A stretch of 64,000 nt of DNA from Okeania sp. KiyG1 (GCF_014132355.1 NZ_BLZO01000024.1:28461-92460); one strand, 5' to 3'. Shown: positions 47,316-59,102, counted from the first letter of the stretch. Notes: generated by a model from the sequence alone, not told the origin. Translations and numbers: made by a program.

Positions 47316-49556
47316 TTCAAAGAAATAAGGTATCTTCTTTGAAATTGGTATAACAACTTATTAGGTTACGAGTAACAAGTTTAGAACTTACCCAGAGACT
47401 ATAATATATCTAGCGTTTAAAACTATAACGTTATGGTTTTTGAACTTTATATAGGGAGTAGGAAGTAGGGAGTAGGGAGTAGGGAGTAGGGTTCAAAGAA
47501 ATAAGGTATCTTCTTTGAAATTGGTATAACAACTTATTAGGTTACGAGTAACAAATTTAGAACTTACCCAGAGACTATAATATATGTAGCGTTCAAAACT
47601 ATAACGTTATGGTTTTTGAACTCTATATAGGGAGTAGAATTCAAAGAAATAAGGTATCTTCTTTGAAATTGGTATAACAACTTGTTAGGTTACGAGTAAT
47701 AAATTTAGAACTTATCCAGAGACTATAATATATGTAGCGTTCAAAACTATAACGTTATGGTTTTTGAACTTTATATAGGAAGTAGGGAGTAAGGAGTAGG
47801 GAGTAGAGTTCAAAGAAATAAGGTATCTTCTTTGAAATTAGTATAACAACTTGTTAGGTTACGAGTAATGAATTTAGAACTTACCCAGAGACTATAATAT
47901 ATGTAGCGTTCAAAACTATAACGTTATGGTTTTTGAACTTTATATAGGGAGTAAGTAGTAGAGAGTAGAGTTCAAAGAAATAAGGTATCTTCTTTGAAAT
48001 TGGTATAACAACTTGTTAGGTTACGAGTAATGAATTTAGAACTTATCCAGAGACTATAATATATGTAGCGTTCAAAACTATAACGTTATGGTTTTTGAAC
48101 TTTATATAGGAAGTAGGGAGTAAGGAGTAGGGAGTAGAGTTCAAAGAAATAAGGTATCTTCTTTGAAATTAGTATAACAACTTGTTAGGTTACGAGTAAT
48201 AAATTTAGAACTTACCCAGAGACTATAATATATCTAGTGTTCAAAACTATAACGTTATGGTTTTTGAACTCTATATAGGGAGTAGAGTTCAAAGAAATAA
48301 GGTATCTTCTTTGAAATTGGTATAACAACTTGTTAGGTTACGAGTAATAAATTTAGAACTTATCCAGAGACTATAATATATGTAGCGTTCAAAACTATAA
48401 CGTTATGGTTTTTGAACTTTATATAGGAAGTAGGGAGTAAGGAGTAGGGAGTAGAGTTCAAAGAAATAAGGTATCTTCTTTGAAATTAGTATAACAACTT
48501 GTTAGGTTACGAGTAATGAATTTAGAACTTACCCAGAGACTATAATATATGTAGCGTTCAAAACTATAACGTTATGGTTTTTGAACTTTATATAGGGAGT
48601 AAGTAGTAGAGAGTAGAGTTCAAAGAAATAAGGTATCTTCTTTGAAATTGGTATAACAACTTGTTAGGTTACGAGTAATGAATTTAGAACTTATCCAGAG
48701 ACTATAATATATGTAGCGTTCAAAACTATAACGTTATGGTTTTTGAACTTTATATAGGAAGTAGGGAGTAAGGAGTAGGGAGTAGAGTTCAAAGAAATAA
48801 GGTATCTTCTTTGAAATTAGTATAACAACTTGTTAGGTTACGAGTAATAAATTTAGAACTTACCCAGAGACTATAATATATCTAGTGTTCAAAACTATAA
48901 CGTTATGGTTTTTGAACTCTATATAGGAGTAGAGTTCAAAGAAATAAGGTATCTTCTTTGAAATTGGTATAACAACTTGTTAGGTTACGAGTAATAAATT
49001 TAGAACTTATCCAGAGACTATAATATATGTAGCGTTCAAAACTATAACGTTATGGTTTTTGAACTTTATATAGGAAGTAGGGAGTAAGGAGTAGGGAGTA
49101 GAGTTCAAAGAAATAAGGTATCTTCTTTGAAATTAGTATAACAACTTGTTAGGTTACGAGTAATAAATTTAGAACTTACCCAGAGACTATAATATATCTA
49201 GTGTTCAAAACTATAACGTTATGGTTTTTTGAACTCTATATAGGAGTAGAGTTCAAAGAAATAAGGTATCTTCTTTGAAATTGGTATAACAACTTGTTAG
49301 GTTACGAGTAATGAATTTAGAACTTATCCAGAGACTATAATATATGTAGCGTTCAAAACTATAACGTTATGGTTTTTGAACTTTATATAGGAAGTAGGGA
49401 GTAAGGAGTAGGGAGTAGAGTTCAAAGAAATAAGGTATCTTCTTTGAAATTGGTATAACAACTTGTTAGATTACGAGTAACAAGTTTAGAACTTACCCAG
49501 AGACTATAATATATCTAGTGTTCAAAACTATAACGTTATGGTTTTTGAACTTTATG
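47316..49556. repeat. Tandem array, 14 copies, with higher-order periodicity
   Basis: 'ttcaaagaaataaggtatct' starts at 47316, 47492, 47640, 47809, 47971, 48140, 48288, 48457, 48619, 48788, 48935, 49104, 49252 and 49421. Spacings after the second are 148, 169, 162, 169, 148, 169, 162, 169, 147, 169, 148, 169, so a four-unit block of about 648 bp is itself repeated (47640-48287, 48288-48934). Each unit has stems TTCAAAGAA/TTCTTTGAA and GTTCAAAA/TTTTTGAAC with 'ataacgttat'. No ORF. Confidence 0.96.
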
Positions 49557-49734
49557 TATAGTACCTTTGCCTAAGTCCTGAAGTTGTTAGCTTGTGGGTA
49601 GAGACTAGGAAAATAATTAGGGTTTGGTCTCCAAACCCCTACAGTTTTTTTTCACCGAGAAAGATGTCAAAAATCATTGCATAAAAATCAAGAGACGATT
49701 TTTCCTCCTACCTCCTTTATGATTCCCATTTTTT

Positions 49735-49800
<66 letters not shown>

Positions 49801-49809
49801 ACCTAAACC

Positions 49810-52434
49810 CTAATTACTTTCCGCTTTTGACTTTGTAGACTTCCTACCACGACCAGACTTTTTACTACTAGCTTTAGCCTGCAAAAGTTCCACAGCCTTT
49901 TCCAAAGTTACATCCTCAACAGAGACATCCTTTGGCAAAGAAGCATTTACCTTACCATGTTTGACATAAGGTCCATACTTACCATCATAAATACCCACTG
50001 CCTCACCATCTTCAGGATGTTTACCCAAATCTTTCAGTGGAGGTGCAGCTTTAGCACTACCACGCCTCGCCCTTTTAGGTTGAGCTAATAACTCCAAAGC
50101 ACGTTCCAAAGTAATAGTCAAAACATCATCCCCAGCTTTCAAAGAACGATAATCTTTACCAACCTCCTTACCTTGGTCGTGAACAACATAAGGACCAAAA
50201 CGTCCTAAATTAGTCTGAATTTTGCAACCCGTTTCTGGGTGAACGCCCAAAGTACGAGGTAAAGACAATAACCCTACTGCCATATCCAAAGTCACATCTT
50301 CCATATTTACACCCTTCGGCAAAGAAGCTCGCTTTGGTTTTTTCTTACTTCCCTCTACCTCATCACCCAACTGTACATAAGGACCGTAACGACCAGTCAT
50401 GATATAGATAGGTTTATCTTCTTCTGGATGAATTCCTAATTCCTCAGGACCTTCTGTTTTTTGCTTCAGAATTTTCTCTATTTGTTCTGGGTCCAAGTCT
50501 GATGGAGTTAAATCTTCAGGAATAGAAGCCTTGACCACACCTTCACCATTTTCTGCCTCAATATAAGCACCAAACTTACCGATACAGATACGATAAGTCA
50601 TCTCTGGTTCCTCATCCAAATTATCTAATTCAATGGTGCGGGCTAATTTGGGGTCGATATGCTCTTCCTGTTCCTTAATTTGAGTATCCAACCCACTTTC
50701 TCCAGAATAAAATTCTCGTAGATATGGCAACCATTGAGCTTCACCAGTAGAAATATCATCCAGAGTCCGTTCCATACGGGCAGTAAACTTAACATCCACA
50801 AATTCAGGAAAGTGCTTTTCTAATAGACTTGTCACCCCAAAAGCAGTAAAAGTCGGAACCAAAGCATTATTCTGAAGTTTGGCATAACCACGGTCAACAA
50901 TAGTACCAATAACAGTAGCGTAAGTACTCGGACGACCAATACCTTCACTTTCCAGAGTTTTAACTAGAGATGCTTCAGTAAACCTAGCAGGTGGCTGAGT
51001 TTCATGTCCTACTACTTCTATTTCTTTGCAATTTGGATGATCGCCTTGTTTCAAAGGAGGTAAAAGTACTTCTTGGTCTTCCAAAGCTGCTTCTGGGTCA
51101 TCGGAACCTTCAACATAAGCCCGGAGGAAACCAGGAAAGTCTATACGCTTACCATTAGAACGAAAACCCGCATCTTCTACTTGCAAGTTAACTGTAATGT
51201 GAGTTTGGCGAGAGTCAGCCATTTGACAAGCTACTGTCCGTTTCCATATTAAGTCATAAAGAGAAAGTTCTTGACCACTCAACCCTGTTTCCTGGGGCGT
51301 GCGAAAAGTTTGACCAGCAGGACGAATAGCTTCATGAGCTTCCTGCGCTCCTTTACTTTTAGTAGTGTATTGTCGTGGTTGGGGACTAAGATATTCTGGA
51401 CCATACATTTTTTCCACACAACTCCGAGCAGCAGCGATCGCCTCATCGGACAAATGAACAGAGTCTGTCCGCATATAAGTAATAAAGCCCTGTTCGTATA
51501 GATTTTGTGCTGTCCGCATAGTTTGTCTAGCACCCATTCTTAGCTTACGGTTAGATTCCTGTTGTAAAGTAGAAGTAGTAAAGGGTGGAGATGGTTTACG
51601 TTTAACAGCTCGTTCTTCAACACTATTAACAGTCCAAGGCTTATCTTGCAGCCTTTCCTTCAGAGCTTCTGCTTGAGCCTCATCCAACAAAACAACATTT
51701 CTACCCTCAGCTATTTTGCCTGTATTTTCATCAAAGTCACTACCAGTAGCAACTTTTGTCCCCCCAAGAGTAACAAGTTTAGACTCAAAAGGTTTTTTTG
51801 CCTGTTCTAAACTGGCCTTTAAATCCCAATAGCCTCCTTGTTTAAAAGCTCGACGTTGACGTTCTCGGGTTACCAATAGTCGAACTGCTACTGACTGTAC
51901 CCTACCAGCAGAGAGACCCCAGGCTATTTTTTTCCACAGTACAGGCGAGAGAGTATAACCGTAAAGTCGGTCTAGAATACGTCTTGTCTCTTGTGCCCTG
52001 ACTAATTGTTCGTCTATGTTGCGACAGTTTTCGATCGCCTTACGGATAGCTTCTGGGGTAATCTCGTGGAATACCATCCGTTTAGTAGGAACTTTTGGTT
52101 TTAGTAGTTGCAGTAAATGCCAACTTATGCTTTCCCCTTCCCGGTCTTCATCTGTGGCCAGAACTAATTCATCAGCTTCTTTCAAAGCATCTTTCAGTTC
52201 TTTCACAGTTTTCTTCTTGTCTTTAGGGACAACGTAGAGGGGTTCAAAATTTGACTCTACATTTACGCCTAGATGTGCCCACTTTTCTCCTTTATATTTT
52301 TCTGGTATTTCATCAGCAGAAGGTGGCAGGTCACGCACATGACCCATAGATGCCTCCACACGGTAGTCAGAGGGTAGATAGTTGCGTATAGTGCGGGCTT
52401 TAGTGGGAGATTCTACAATAACAAGGGTTGACAT
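49810..52434 (-). CDS. topA: DNA topoisomerase I (type IA)
   Basis: TopA relaxes negative supercoils through a 5'-phosphotyrosine link. The 874-residue product shows the Toprim domain ([27 protein letters not shown] with the metal-binding acids), [16 protein letters not shown], the active-site segment [13 protein letters not shown] (Tyr320) and [20 protein letters not shown]. The C-terminal third has four repeated GxxGPYV-type units ([41 protein letters not shown]), the cyanobacterial form, which replaces zinc fingers, and a basic tail. Complete and probably essential. ATG 52434 gives the conserved start. Confidence 0.97.
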   Translation of the reverse strand: MSTLVIVESPTKARTIRNYLPSDYRVEASMGHVRDLPPSADEIPEKYKGEKWAHLGVNVESNFEPLYVVPKDKKKTVKELKDALKEADELVLATDEDREGESISWHLLQLLKPKVPTKRMVFHEITPEAIRKAIENCRNIDEQLVRAQETRRILDRLYGYTLSPVLWKKIAWGLSAGRVQSVAVRLLVTRERQRRAFKQGGYWDLKASLEQAKKPFESKLVTLGGTKVATGSDFDENTGKIAEGRNVVLLDEAQAEALKERLQDKPWTVNSVEERAVKRKPSPPFTTSTLQQESNRKLRMGARQTMRTAQNLYEQGFITYMRTDSVHLSDEAIAAARSCVEKMYGPEYLSPQPRQYTTKSKGAQEAHEAIRPAGQTFRTPQETGLSGQELSLYDLIWKRTVACQMADSRQTHITVNLQVEDAGFRSNGKRIDFPGFLRAYVEGSDDPEAALEDQEVLLPPLKQGDHPNCKEIEVVGHETQPPARFTEASLVKTLESEGIGRPSTYATVIGTIVDRGYAKLQNNALVPTFTAFGVTSLLEKHFPEFVDVKFTARMERTLDDISTGEAQWLPYLREFYSGESGLDTQIKEQEEHIDPKLARTIELDNLDEEPEMTYRICIGKFGAYIEAENGEGVVKASIPEDLTPSDLDPEQIEKILKQKTEGPEELGIHPEEDKPIYIMTGRYGPYVQLGDEVEGSKKKPKRASLPKGVNMEDVTLDMAVGLLSLPRTLGVHPETGCKIQTNLGRFGPYVVHDQGKEVGKDYRSLKAGDDVLTITLERALELLAQPKRARRGSAKAAPPLKDLGKHPEDGEAVGIYDGKYGPYVKHGKVNASLPKDVSVEDVTLEKAVELLQAKASSKKSGRGRKSTKSKAESN

Positions 52435-53060
52435 AAGACTCTATTTAAGATATTACAAACTGGGATTTTATATTAAGTAATTATATGCACCAGTGGTCAA
52501 TGGGTCATTTCAGTTAGCCTCCTCCGGAGGAACTTCGTTAACAGTTAGCCTCCTCCGGAGGAGCTACGCTAACAGTACCTCTGCAATAAGGAGGCTTGAA
52601 ATCTAGAATATTCTCTTTTTTATCAAAATAATTGGGTCGCGCAACCCCGCCGGGAAATGGCAAAATGTTTTTGGAGGCTTGCTCAAATCCCCTACTTCCC
52701 CTCCCCTCCTGGGAGGGGCGAGGGGTGGGTTAACTTCTGAGTTATGACTTCTGAGTTATGACTTCTGACTTTGTTAACCCCTGAAAAGGGGAGGCTATTG
52801 ACCAGATTTTTTTGGTCAGGATAAATAGAATTTTATTGTTTAGTTTGGTTGGGCATTACAGTATAAGGTCCTTTTTTTCTACGCTATCTTAATTTTTTGT
52901 TTCTGCCAAAATCTATAGCAATTTGCAACTTTACAAAGTACTGAGTTACTGGGTTTTTAAGATTTTTACTGAACAGAGAACTGGTATTAGAGCATTCTGG
53001 GTTTTGCTCCATCTTTATAATTAACTTATCTACAATCAGCTATATGTTTGATGGACATAA
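52435..53060. repeat. Spacer with short palindromic direct repeats
   Basis: 'gttagcctcctccggaggag'-type units occur twice (about 52514 and 52550), each with the palindrome 'cctcctccggaggagg'. 'gagttatgacttctgagtta' repeats near 52738-52765. No gene is supported. Confidence 0.6.
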
Positions 53061-53065
53061 GCTTT

Positions 53066-54960
53066 AATTTATTGACTACTCCCCTGGCTCTTGCCGAGGG
53101 GATTCTAAGTAGATACTACGCAACACCGATAAATCCGTGTTGCTCCGTCTGTTCTTAGCTGACCAAAGATATATTCTTTGGGGACAATTTCCGCGGTGCC
53201 CCTACACAGTCGGCTTAAGTAGGGGCGTTAACGATAGTTATGCGCAAGCTTTCGGCCGTTTGCCCCTACTGCTTTGCGGCTTACTTTTGTGATAATATTT
53301 GCAGCAACCTTATACCAAATTCAAAAAAGGTCGCTACAGTATTAATCTCAAAACTCCTACCAACAGAATAAAGCACTGTAACAGTATTTTTTGAAAATGG
53401 TATTACAGTCTGCAGTCTTCACACCAATTATTAGCACTTCTATACAAACCACGCTGTCTTGATGCAGTCGCTCATGGGGGAAACCCCCTTTGGCGGCGCT
53501 GCATCGCTTTATTCTTTTTCCTGTTTCGCTGCGCGACATGAAAAGCGTTTGCGTAGCATTCCGTAGGAAAGCTTGTCTGAAAGACTTAGGTTTCCAATCA
53601 TTGGGTTTCTCACCATAATTAGGTAGATAGTCACCATCTAAAAATGAAGGGGCGAATGGCTATTCGTCCCTACAAGTATAACTTTCCTAAGTTTCTATAA
53701 ATATAATTCCATATTCAGAGCATGATTGAGCTATTCTCTGTTTAAGTCTAGCTGTAGGAATTGCTACAAACTCAGAATTACTTTTTTTTCCTAATTCTAT
53801 TTGATTTTTCTGACCTTTATTCCAACCAAAAACAATTGTACCAATAGAATTTTTGTGCGCAATGATTAATTACTATTCTGGCTGCTTTATTAATACCCAA
53901 ATCGCATTTTGCGGTTACGCTTTTCTGTAATGCCAGCTAGTTTATTTGACCAAAATCCAGTCGGTTGATTTTCTTTGATAGTTGATACCTGTTTGTTGTA
54001 CCAACCCACCCCTATCCCCTCCCGGGAGGGGAACTAAAGGGGTGGGTGTTTACCATCTACAACCCGCGCTAGTACCGACATTCGATACACAGATCAACCA
54101 GTTATTTAAACCGTAGTCTATTCCTAATACATTGTCTTGATTTAATAGAGGTTTAACTACTACTTCTTTTTCATAGAAAAATTCCCAATAAAAACATATG
54201 TTCCTCGGTAATATTCTCAGTTCTTCGAGAGTAGAAAATGCTAGATTACTTGGCAGAGGAATATAAAAGCTATCTACTCCAAACCAGCGTTTACAAGTAT
54301 TCTAAGCGTGGTACTATAATTTGATTATCTTTAAGTTTTAATGCATGAGTTGGGTAACTAACTGTAGCCATTCCCTTTTTTTTCTGTAGTTAGGAATACT
54401 TGGTCTGTCTGATATTTTTCCTGAACTATAGGCAATAATAAGACCATCCTGAAGAGCGTATGGGATTCAGCTACAGTTCTCAATATTTGTTGTGCTGAAG
54501 AGCGAATATAAAACTTTGTAATGATAGTTGTGTTTATAGACTTTTTCCAACTCAAACTTGCCCAGAGTTTTGTGAGACTTAAAATACAATTGCCGACCAT
54601 AATATATTCCCATGTTAGTTAGCTTGTGAGACTGTTCACATAAGAATGTTAAGATAGCAATTAATTCAGAATTTTTATTTACTAAAACTTGCTGACAAAA
54701 GTACATTGGAAACGGGCGGACCGAAAAGTTATTGTCGATCATAGTAACAGAGGACAACTAAAGTTGTCTAGTCTCAACGATTCCCTTGTTTTCATGTCCC
54801 GGTTCAAACACGGGGAGCTTCAACGTTGCTTTTCGGTGAAATAAAATACTTCGGATTAAAATCCGACTCCTCGCCTTTGATCCATCGCTTAAAAGACGAT
54901 GGCTTTCATTCTCCCGTGTTGTTTAGGTAATTACCTTATACGATTTGCTAGCATTACTTA
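53066..54960 (-). mobile_element. Decayed IS200/IS605 element with tnpB relic
   Basis: The right end is marked on the minus strand by 'aatcccctcggcaagagc' then 'aggggagtagtcaataaa' near 53075. The left part (54780-54905) carries hairpins 'ccatcgtcttttaagcgatgg'-like (54880-54905 region) and 'tcggattttaatccga'. A broken tnpB lies between. No tnpA. Confidence 0.6.
53357..54757 (-). pseudogene. tnpB: TnpB pseudogene with several frameshifts and an inserted repeat
   Basis: Pieces in order on the minus strand: LTFLCEQSHKLTNMGIYYGR and GKFELEKVYKHNYHYKVLYS (54467-54757); SAQQILRTVAESH (54358-54600); FYIPLPSNLAFSTLEELRIL and DNVLGIDYGLNNWLICV (about 54100-54290); WSNKLAGITEKRNRK and IGTIVFGWNKGQKNQIELGK (53800-53960); DGDYLPNYGEKPNDWKP and GKRIKRCSAAKGG (53440-53640). 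These are a well-known TnpB subtype. A GC-rich 'cctcccgggaggggaac' repeat interrupts it at about 54005-54050. Confidence 0.78.
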
Positions 54961-55013
54961 TTATTAATGTCAATATAATTAATAATTTTTTTATCTAAAC
55001 TTTGGTTGAAGAC

Positions 55014-55320
55014 CCGCGCTCTCCCGTTGGCGGGGCCTAGCGGCAGCTATTAGGGGAGCGGAGAGATGAGAAAACCAATCAATTTTGCGACGCATGCCAA
55101 TAGTGTGTTAGACTTAAATAAGGCTGGTGGGCTAGCAGTGTCAGTCTGTGGAGCGACCGTAAGACCAAAAAGAGGCTTGACCTTGGAGGCTGGTGCATTG
55201 TTAGCGCAGCTCCTCTGCAAGAGGCAGCAGAAAGACCTAATAGCGCGATGGTTAGGAATCCCACGCTTTCTCGTAGAGCAGCGTCGGGAGGATGTCAAAT
55301 TAGACCTCTTGCAAAAGTAA
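55014..55320 (+). pseudogene. TnpB C-terminal fragment with right end
   Basis: The frame contains GGLAVSVCGATVRPKRGLTL, which resembles the last residues of TnpB proteins ending in ACGGTVRPK, and continues through the non-coding right end to 'gcgtcgggaggatgtcaaat' (about 55279-55298). Only the 3' part of the element survives, in opposite orientation to the relic at 53066-54960. Downstream bases up to 55573 hold simple repeats and a family-2-like 'gatgctaccgg' at 55524. Confidence 0.6.
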
Positions 55321-55573
55321 AAATTAAATCTTTTTGGGTCGATTTTTCCTCAAAATCCATTCCTGTGTTCCCCATTTCGGTTGTCCTGCTCGCTAACGTG
55401 TGAATATATATATTTTTTAATTTCTGACCACACTCCCCACATTCCCCTCCTGGGAGGGGAGGGGCGAGGGTGGGTTCCCACACTCCCCACACTCCTTCCT
55501 CATCTCCCCACACTAATTACTCCGATGCTACCGGAAATGTAGAATAAAATATAGATAATTCTAAGATAAAACT

Positions 55574-55957
55574 ATGAATGTAACACTTGAAGAAGTAAAC
55601 ACCATTGACGAAAAACTTTCAAAACGTCATATAGACCTCGATGCAGGTGGTTACTTTATTATTTTTCTTGACCGAGAAGCAGGTTTAATATGTGCAAAAC
55701 ACTTTACTAATATTATTGACGAACATGGTTTAGCTATAGACCCAGAAACAGGAAAACCTATTCCAGCAAAAGGCAAAGTAGAACGTGCTCATACGAGAAT
55801 ATTTACTGCCAGAACAGCAAAAGAAATATGTGTAAAAATATTAGAAGAAACCCGCCCCTGTCCAGTCACAATGTTAGATCATGCTGCTTATTTGGGGCGG
55901 GAATTTGTGCGTGCAGAAATGGCTTTATTAACTGGTAAGGAATATATTCAGGATTAA
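55574..55957 (+). CDS. DUF4346 family protein
   Basis: The 127-residue product contains DLDAGGYFIIFLDREAGLIC, KHFTNIIDEHGLAIDPETGK, PAKGKVERAHTRIFTARTAK and PVTMLDHAAYLGREFVRAEM. This is DUF4346, widespread in cyanobacteria, alone or fused to a dihydropteroate-synthase-like domain. Its function is not established. It appears complete as a single-domain form. The reading starts with ATG 55574 after an AT-rich leader; no partner gene is adjacent. Confidence 0.88.
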   Translation: MNVTLEEVNTIDEKLSKRHIDLDAGGYFIIFLDREAGLICAKHFTNIIDEHGLAIDPETGKPIPAKGKVERAHTRIFTARTAKEICVKILEETRPCPVTMLDHAAYLGREFVRAEMALLTGKEYIQD

Positions 55958-56043
55958 TTAATTAAGGATATTTTGATCGGGACTTAGCACACTAACAATA
56001 GATATAGGGTTTTGTGCGTTACGCTACCGTTCACACACTCTAC

Positions 56044-56211
56044 TAGACTGACACACCTTAAATGGTGCATTAGATTCAATTCAAAAGTCAAAAGCGAGTG
56101 CGTAATTCTGAGGTTTCCTCAGAATGTAAGACGCACTCAAGACAGTCAAAAGTCATGCATTAAGAATTTTCAAGTTAAAAGCTAATGCACAGTTTTAGCT
56201 GTGTCAGTCTA
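56044..56211. mobile_element. MITE-like element, family 4, 168 bp
   Basis: Inverted ends TAGACTGACACA / TGTGTCAGTCTA, with inner 'ggtgcattag'/'ctaatgcac'. The interior includes 'aaaagtcaaaag' and a perfect inverted pair around 56089-56150 ('gagtgcgtaattctgagg' / 'cctcagaatgtaagacgcac'). Confidence 0.8.
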
Positions 56212-56217
56212 CTAGAA

Positions 56218-56415
56218 ATAAAAATCTATTGCACAGTTTTAGCTGTGTCAGTCCACTACTAGCGCGTCAAGCTTGAAATAGTGTTTTAGGAAAATTCTCC
56301 AAACCTTAGTCAGAGAAAGAATTATACTAAAAATTTAATACACCATTTTCAGCTTGACACCCCACTAGAAATAAAAATCTATTGCACAGTTTTAGCTGTG
56401 TCAGTCCACTACCAA
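56218..56415. mobile_element. Cluster of partial family-4 MITE ends
   Basis: 'aaaatctattgcacagtttt' with 'agctgtgtcagtccactac' occurs at about 56220 and 56378. Between them an element with ends 'gcgtcaagcttgaaatagtg' and 'caccattttcagcttgacac' (about 56265-56362) looks like a more diverged member, inserted into or beside its relatives. Confidence 0.6.
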
Positions 56416-56446
56416 TAGTGTTCATGCGTAAGTCCCATAGATGTAA

Positions 56447-56552
56447 GTGCGACTCGTTGGCTGAAAAAAATGAAAGCTTCACGTCCGGGTCTGTCATGCA
56501 GCTCCCCTGGAGGGGACAGACGAGTCGAGTAGGGTAACTTACCTACCTTAGA
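56447..56552 (+). mobile_element. Internally deleted group II intron relic
   Basis: GTGCGACTCGTTGGCTG matches a group II intron 5' end. It is joined directly to 'tgaaagcttcacgtccggg', which resembles the second half of domain V, and to a hairpin-rich segment ending 'gagtagggtaacttacctac', like domain VI and the 3' end. No maturase or domain I remains. The call is tentative. Confidence 0.45.
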
Positions 56553-56714
56553 TTAGCCTACACTTTTACCGAAAAATTCAGGTATAAAGCCTCTCCATTC
56601 ATGGAGAAAAAAGGAAAAAAATCCTTTTATCCAATGCTCTTAATTTACAAAAAGAGGTAATTCTAAATTCTTAATTCTAAATTCTTAATTCTTGAATATT
56701 CTCCTTAATTTTTA

Positions 56715-57440
56715 TCAAGAAAAACCTTGATACCAAAAATAAGTAACCATTGGTACAATTGTAGCTACAACTAGCAATACAACAACTAAGATAGTTGCAC
56801 TTTGATCGTCAGTTTCTTCTGCTGATTTAAAAGTAGCTACTACTTGTCCTGCAAGCTCATCCTTAACTTCCGGAGGGCCTGGATCTGATTCTCCAGATAA
56901 TACAGCACTCAGGCGATCGCTAGCTGCTAAAAAAGCTTCATTGTATTTGTTGCCATCTCTAATAGGTACTTGAATGGTTTCATCAACTACACTTTGAGTA
57001 ATGTCATCAGAAATCAGTTCTTTAACTGCATCGCCGGTCCGAATAGCATCATTATTGGTGAGAGTATCTAATACTATTAAAGTTTGATTGACTTTTGTTT
57101 CTGGGGTCGGAAACCATTTGTCAAATAGCTTTTCCGTAAAACTATCCACAGTCTCGCCATAGTCTAGACGACGGATAGTAACAAATCTAACTTCATTCCC
57201 AGTAGTATTGGCCAAAGTTTCTAAGGCATTGTTCAGCTTACTTTTTGTTATCCTACTGAAAACTTCTGCATCATCAACTATAAATGTACTATCTCCTGCC
57301 GCTAAACTTGGCATTTGATAAACTCCAGTTGCGGATGCAGAAGATACTGGCACAATAGTAGCCATAATAACTAATAGCAAAGATACTATTAAAGTATGGA
57401 AATTTTGAAAATTGAAGGTTTTATTGAATAGTTGTACCAT
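56715..57440 (-). CDS. psb32: Psb32-like TPM-domain protein (photosystem II repair)
   Basis: The 241-residue product has an N-terminal signal or anchor (LIVSLLLVIMATIVPVSSASA), a TPM domain (FIVDDAEVFSRITKSKLNNA; NEVRFVTIRRLDYGETVDSF; NQTLIVLDTLTNNDAIRTG) and a C-terminal membrane helix (ATILVVVLLVVATIVPMVTY). This layout is that of Psb32/TLP18.3, a lumenal thylakoid protein that protects and helps repair photosystem II. Length is normal. ATG 57440. Confidence 0.9.
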   Translation of the reverse strand: MVQLFNKTFNFQNFHTLIVSLLLVIMATIVPVSSASATGVYQMPSLAAGDSTFIVDDAEVFSRITKSKLNNALETLANTTGNEVRFVTIRRLDYGETVDSFTEKLFDKWFPTPETKVNQTLIVLDTLTNNDAIRTGDAVKELISDDITQSVVDETIQVPIRDGNKYNEAFLAASDRLSAVLSGESDPGPPEVKDELAGQVVATFKSAEETDDQSATILVVVLLVVATIVPMVTYFWYQGFS

Positions 57441-58487
57441 CAGATACTTTCCAATGTTTGGTAAAAGTTAATTTTTTTGAGAGTTAAAGCTTTTTGCCAC
57501 AGTCTATGAAAGTGGGAAAGCTTTACTAGACTTTACTAACTTTATCATTCTTATTTACTGGACAGCAAAAAACTAACAGAACCCACGCACTGTTAATTAA
57601 ATTATCTTAGGTGAAGAAGAAGGCACAGGGAAGTTATGCTGAAGAATTAGAGAGGAAGGGCGAAAAACTTGATGCATGATCACCGGACTTGGTATGATAT
57701 CGCGTGTTCACCTTGACACGCATTCTACTTTTTTCTCTGGAGGAATTGTTTCTGTATTAGACATCTCCATAAAAGAGGGAACAGGGAACATGAAACTTGG
57801 AATAGTGAGGAATAATTGATAATTTATGTGTAAGAATTGATTTTATTTGTGATTTTTGGAGATGTCTATTGTATGTTAATTCTTTCTTTCTCGGCTTTTT
57901 CGTGGGTCAGCTTGATGTTAACAAATTCTTTCTATAATCCCTGAAAGCCTCCATATACATGAATTATCACTTTCTAAAGACACAAATTCTATCAGTTTTT
58001 CGGTTGTGCATCAGTAAAGTGTGGGATAAGTAAGTAGGGCTGGCCTATATAATCTAAAAGTACTGATATATCAAGGTTGAGCGCATTTTTGGAGCGAAAA
58101 AAGTGCAAATTTTTCAGCCTTTAAGACTAAAAAGTTAGGACGGGTGAGAGACACTTCCCAAAAAGATACAGGTACAATTATTCCTCCTACTTTCGAGGGT
58201 CTTCCCACACTTCCCACACTTCCCACACTTCCCACAATTCCCACACTTCCCACACTTCCTTGACGTACTACCAGTTTTTCTTCTCATCAAATGTCTTATA
58301 CCAAATTAATATAAAGTTGCATAGAACAATATTTTAACCAGGGGTTGCCTGTACATTAAAGAAAGACTTGTTAATAAATTTCATAATTATGCGCCACCGC
58401 GCTATCCAATACCTAATACCCAATACCGCGCCACCTAAAACCTACCACCTAACAACTAATTCTATGCAGCCTCACATAAAATTGGTA
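57441..58487. repeat. Long spacer with a (CCCACACTT)n minisatellite
   Basis: About six copies of a 9-bp unit 'cccacactt' lie at 58204-58258. 'ggagatgtctattg' near 57857 repeats motifs seen at 6655 and 33707. The minus-strand frame 58071-58253 (GSVGSVGSVG) is a repeat translation, not a gene. Nothing else is recognised. Confidence 0.6.
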
Positions 58488-58991
58488 TTAGATTTTTGTC
58501 CCATCAATGCCTTCATATTTATTTAGCAAAACTACAGCATAAGCAGCAATACCTTCTTCTCGACCTACAGGACCTAATTTTTCATTAGTAGTAGCTTTTA
58601 TGCTGACTTGATCTGCTTCTAGTTCTAAAGTAGCAGCGAGGCGCGATCGCATTTCTTTAATATGTGGTTTGAGTTTAGGACGTTCTGCTACTACTACTGA
58701 GTCAATATTACTAATTTGCCAGCAGCTAGCTTTAACTAAATGATTGACACGATTCAACAATTCTATACTATCAGCTCCAGCCCATTGTGGATCGCTTGGA
58801 GGGAAAAAATGGCCAATATCACCCAAGCTGAGAGCGCCCAACATTGCATCCATAATTGCATGGGTCAGAACATCCGCATCGCTATGACCAACTAATCCCA
58901 TTTCATGGTCAATTTTGACTCCTCCAAGTATTAGAGGTCTTCCAGGTCCTAACTTATGGATGTCGTAGCCATTACCTATGCGAAGATTCAT
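58488..58991 (-). CDS. ispF: 2-C-methyl-D-erythritol 2,4-cyclodiphosphate synthase
   Basis: IspF makes the cyclic diphosphate of the MEP isoprenoid pathway that feeds carotenoids, phytol and quinones. The 167-residue product is full length and shows [20 protein letters not shown] with the metal-binding Asp and His, [39 protein letters not shown] and [20 protein letters not shown]. It functions as a soluble zinc-binding trimer. In some genomes ispF adjoins trmD; here the orphan PqqD-like gene lies between them on the other strand. Confidence 0.97.
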   Translation of the reverse strand: MNLRIGNGYDIHKLGPGRPLILGGVKIDHEMGLVGHSDADVLTHAIMDAMLGALSLGDIGHFFPPSDPQWAGADSIELLNRVNHLVKASCWQISNIDSVVVAERPKLKPHIKEMRSRLAATLELEADQVSIKATTNEKLGPVGREEGIAAYAVVLLNKYEGIDGTKI

Positions 58992-59102
58992 TTTTTTAAC
59001 TTATACCTTAAATAGTAATTTGTTATTAAGTTTATTGTATAGTATATTTTGACTGTACAAAACTACTTTTTTATTAATTTTATTGTCGGTAGAGGTTAAG
59101 TT

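Noticed and set aside
54785-54815. 'cccggttcaaacacggggag' looks like a tRNA T-arm
   Set aside because: No acceptor, D or anticodon stem fits around it; it lies in the left end of a tnpB element.
57660-57860. Possible further MITE near 'ttagacatctccataaaaga' / 'ggagatgtctattg'
   Set aside because: Short inverted motifs about 100 bp apart recur in the genome (6655, 33707), but no clear element boundaries or target duplication could be defined.
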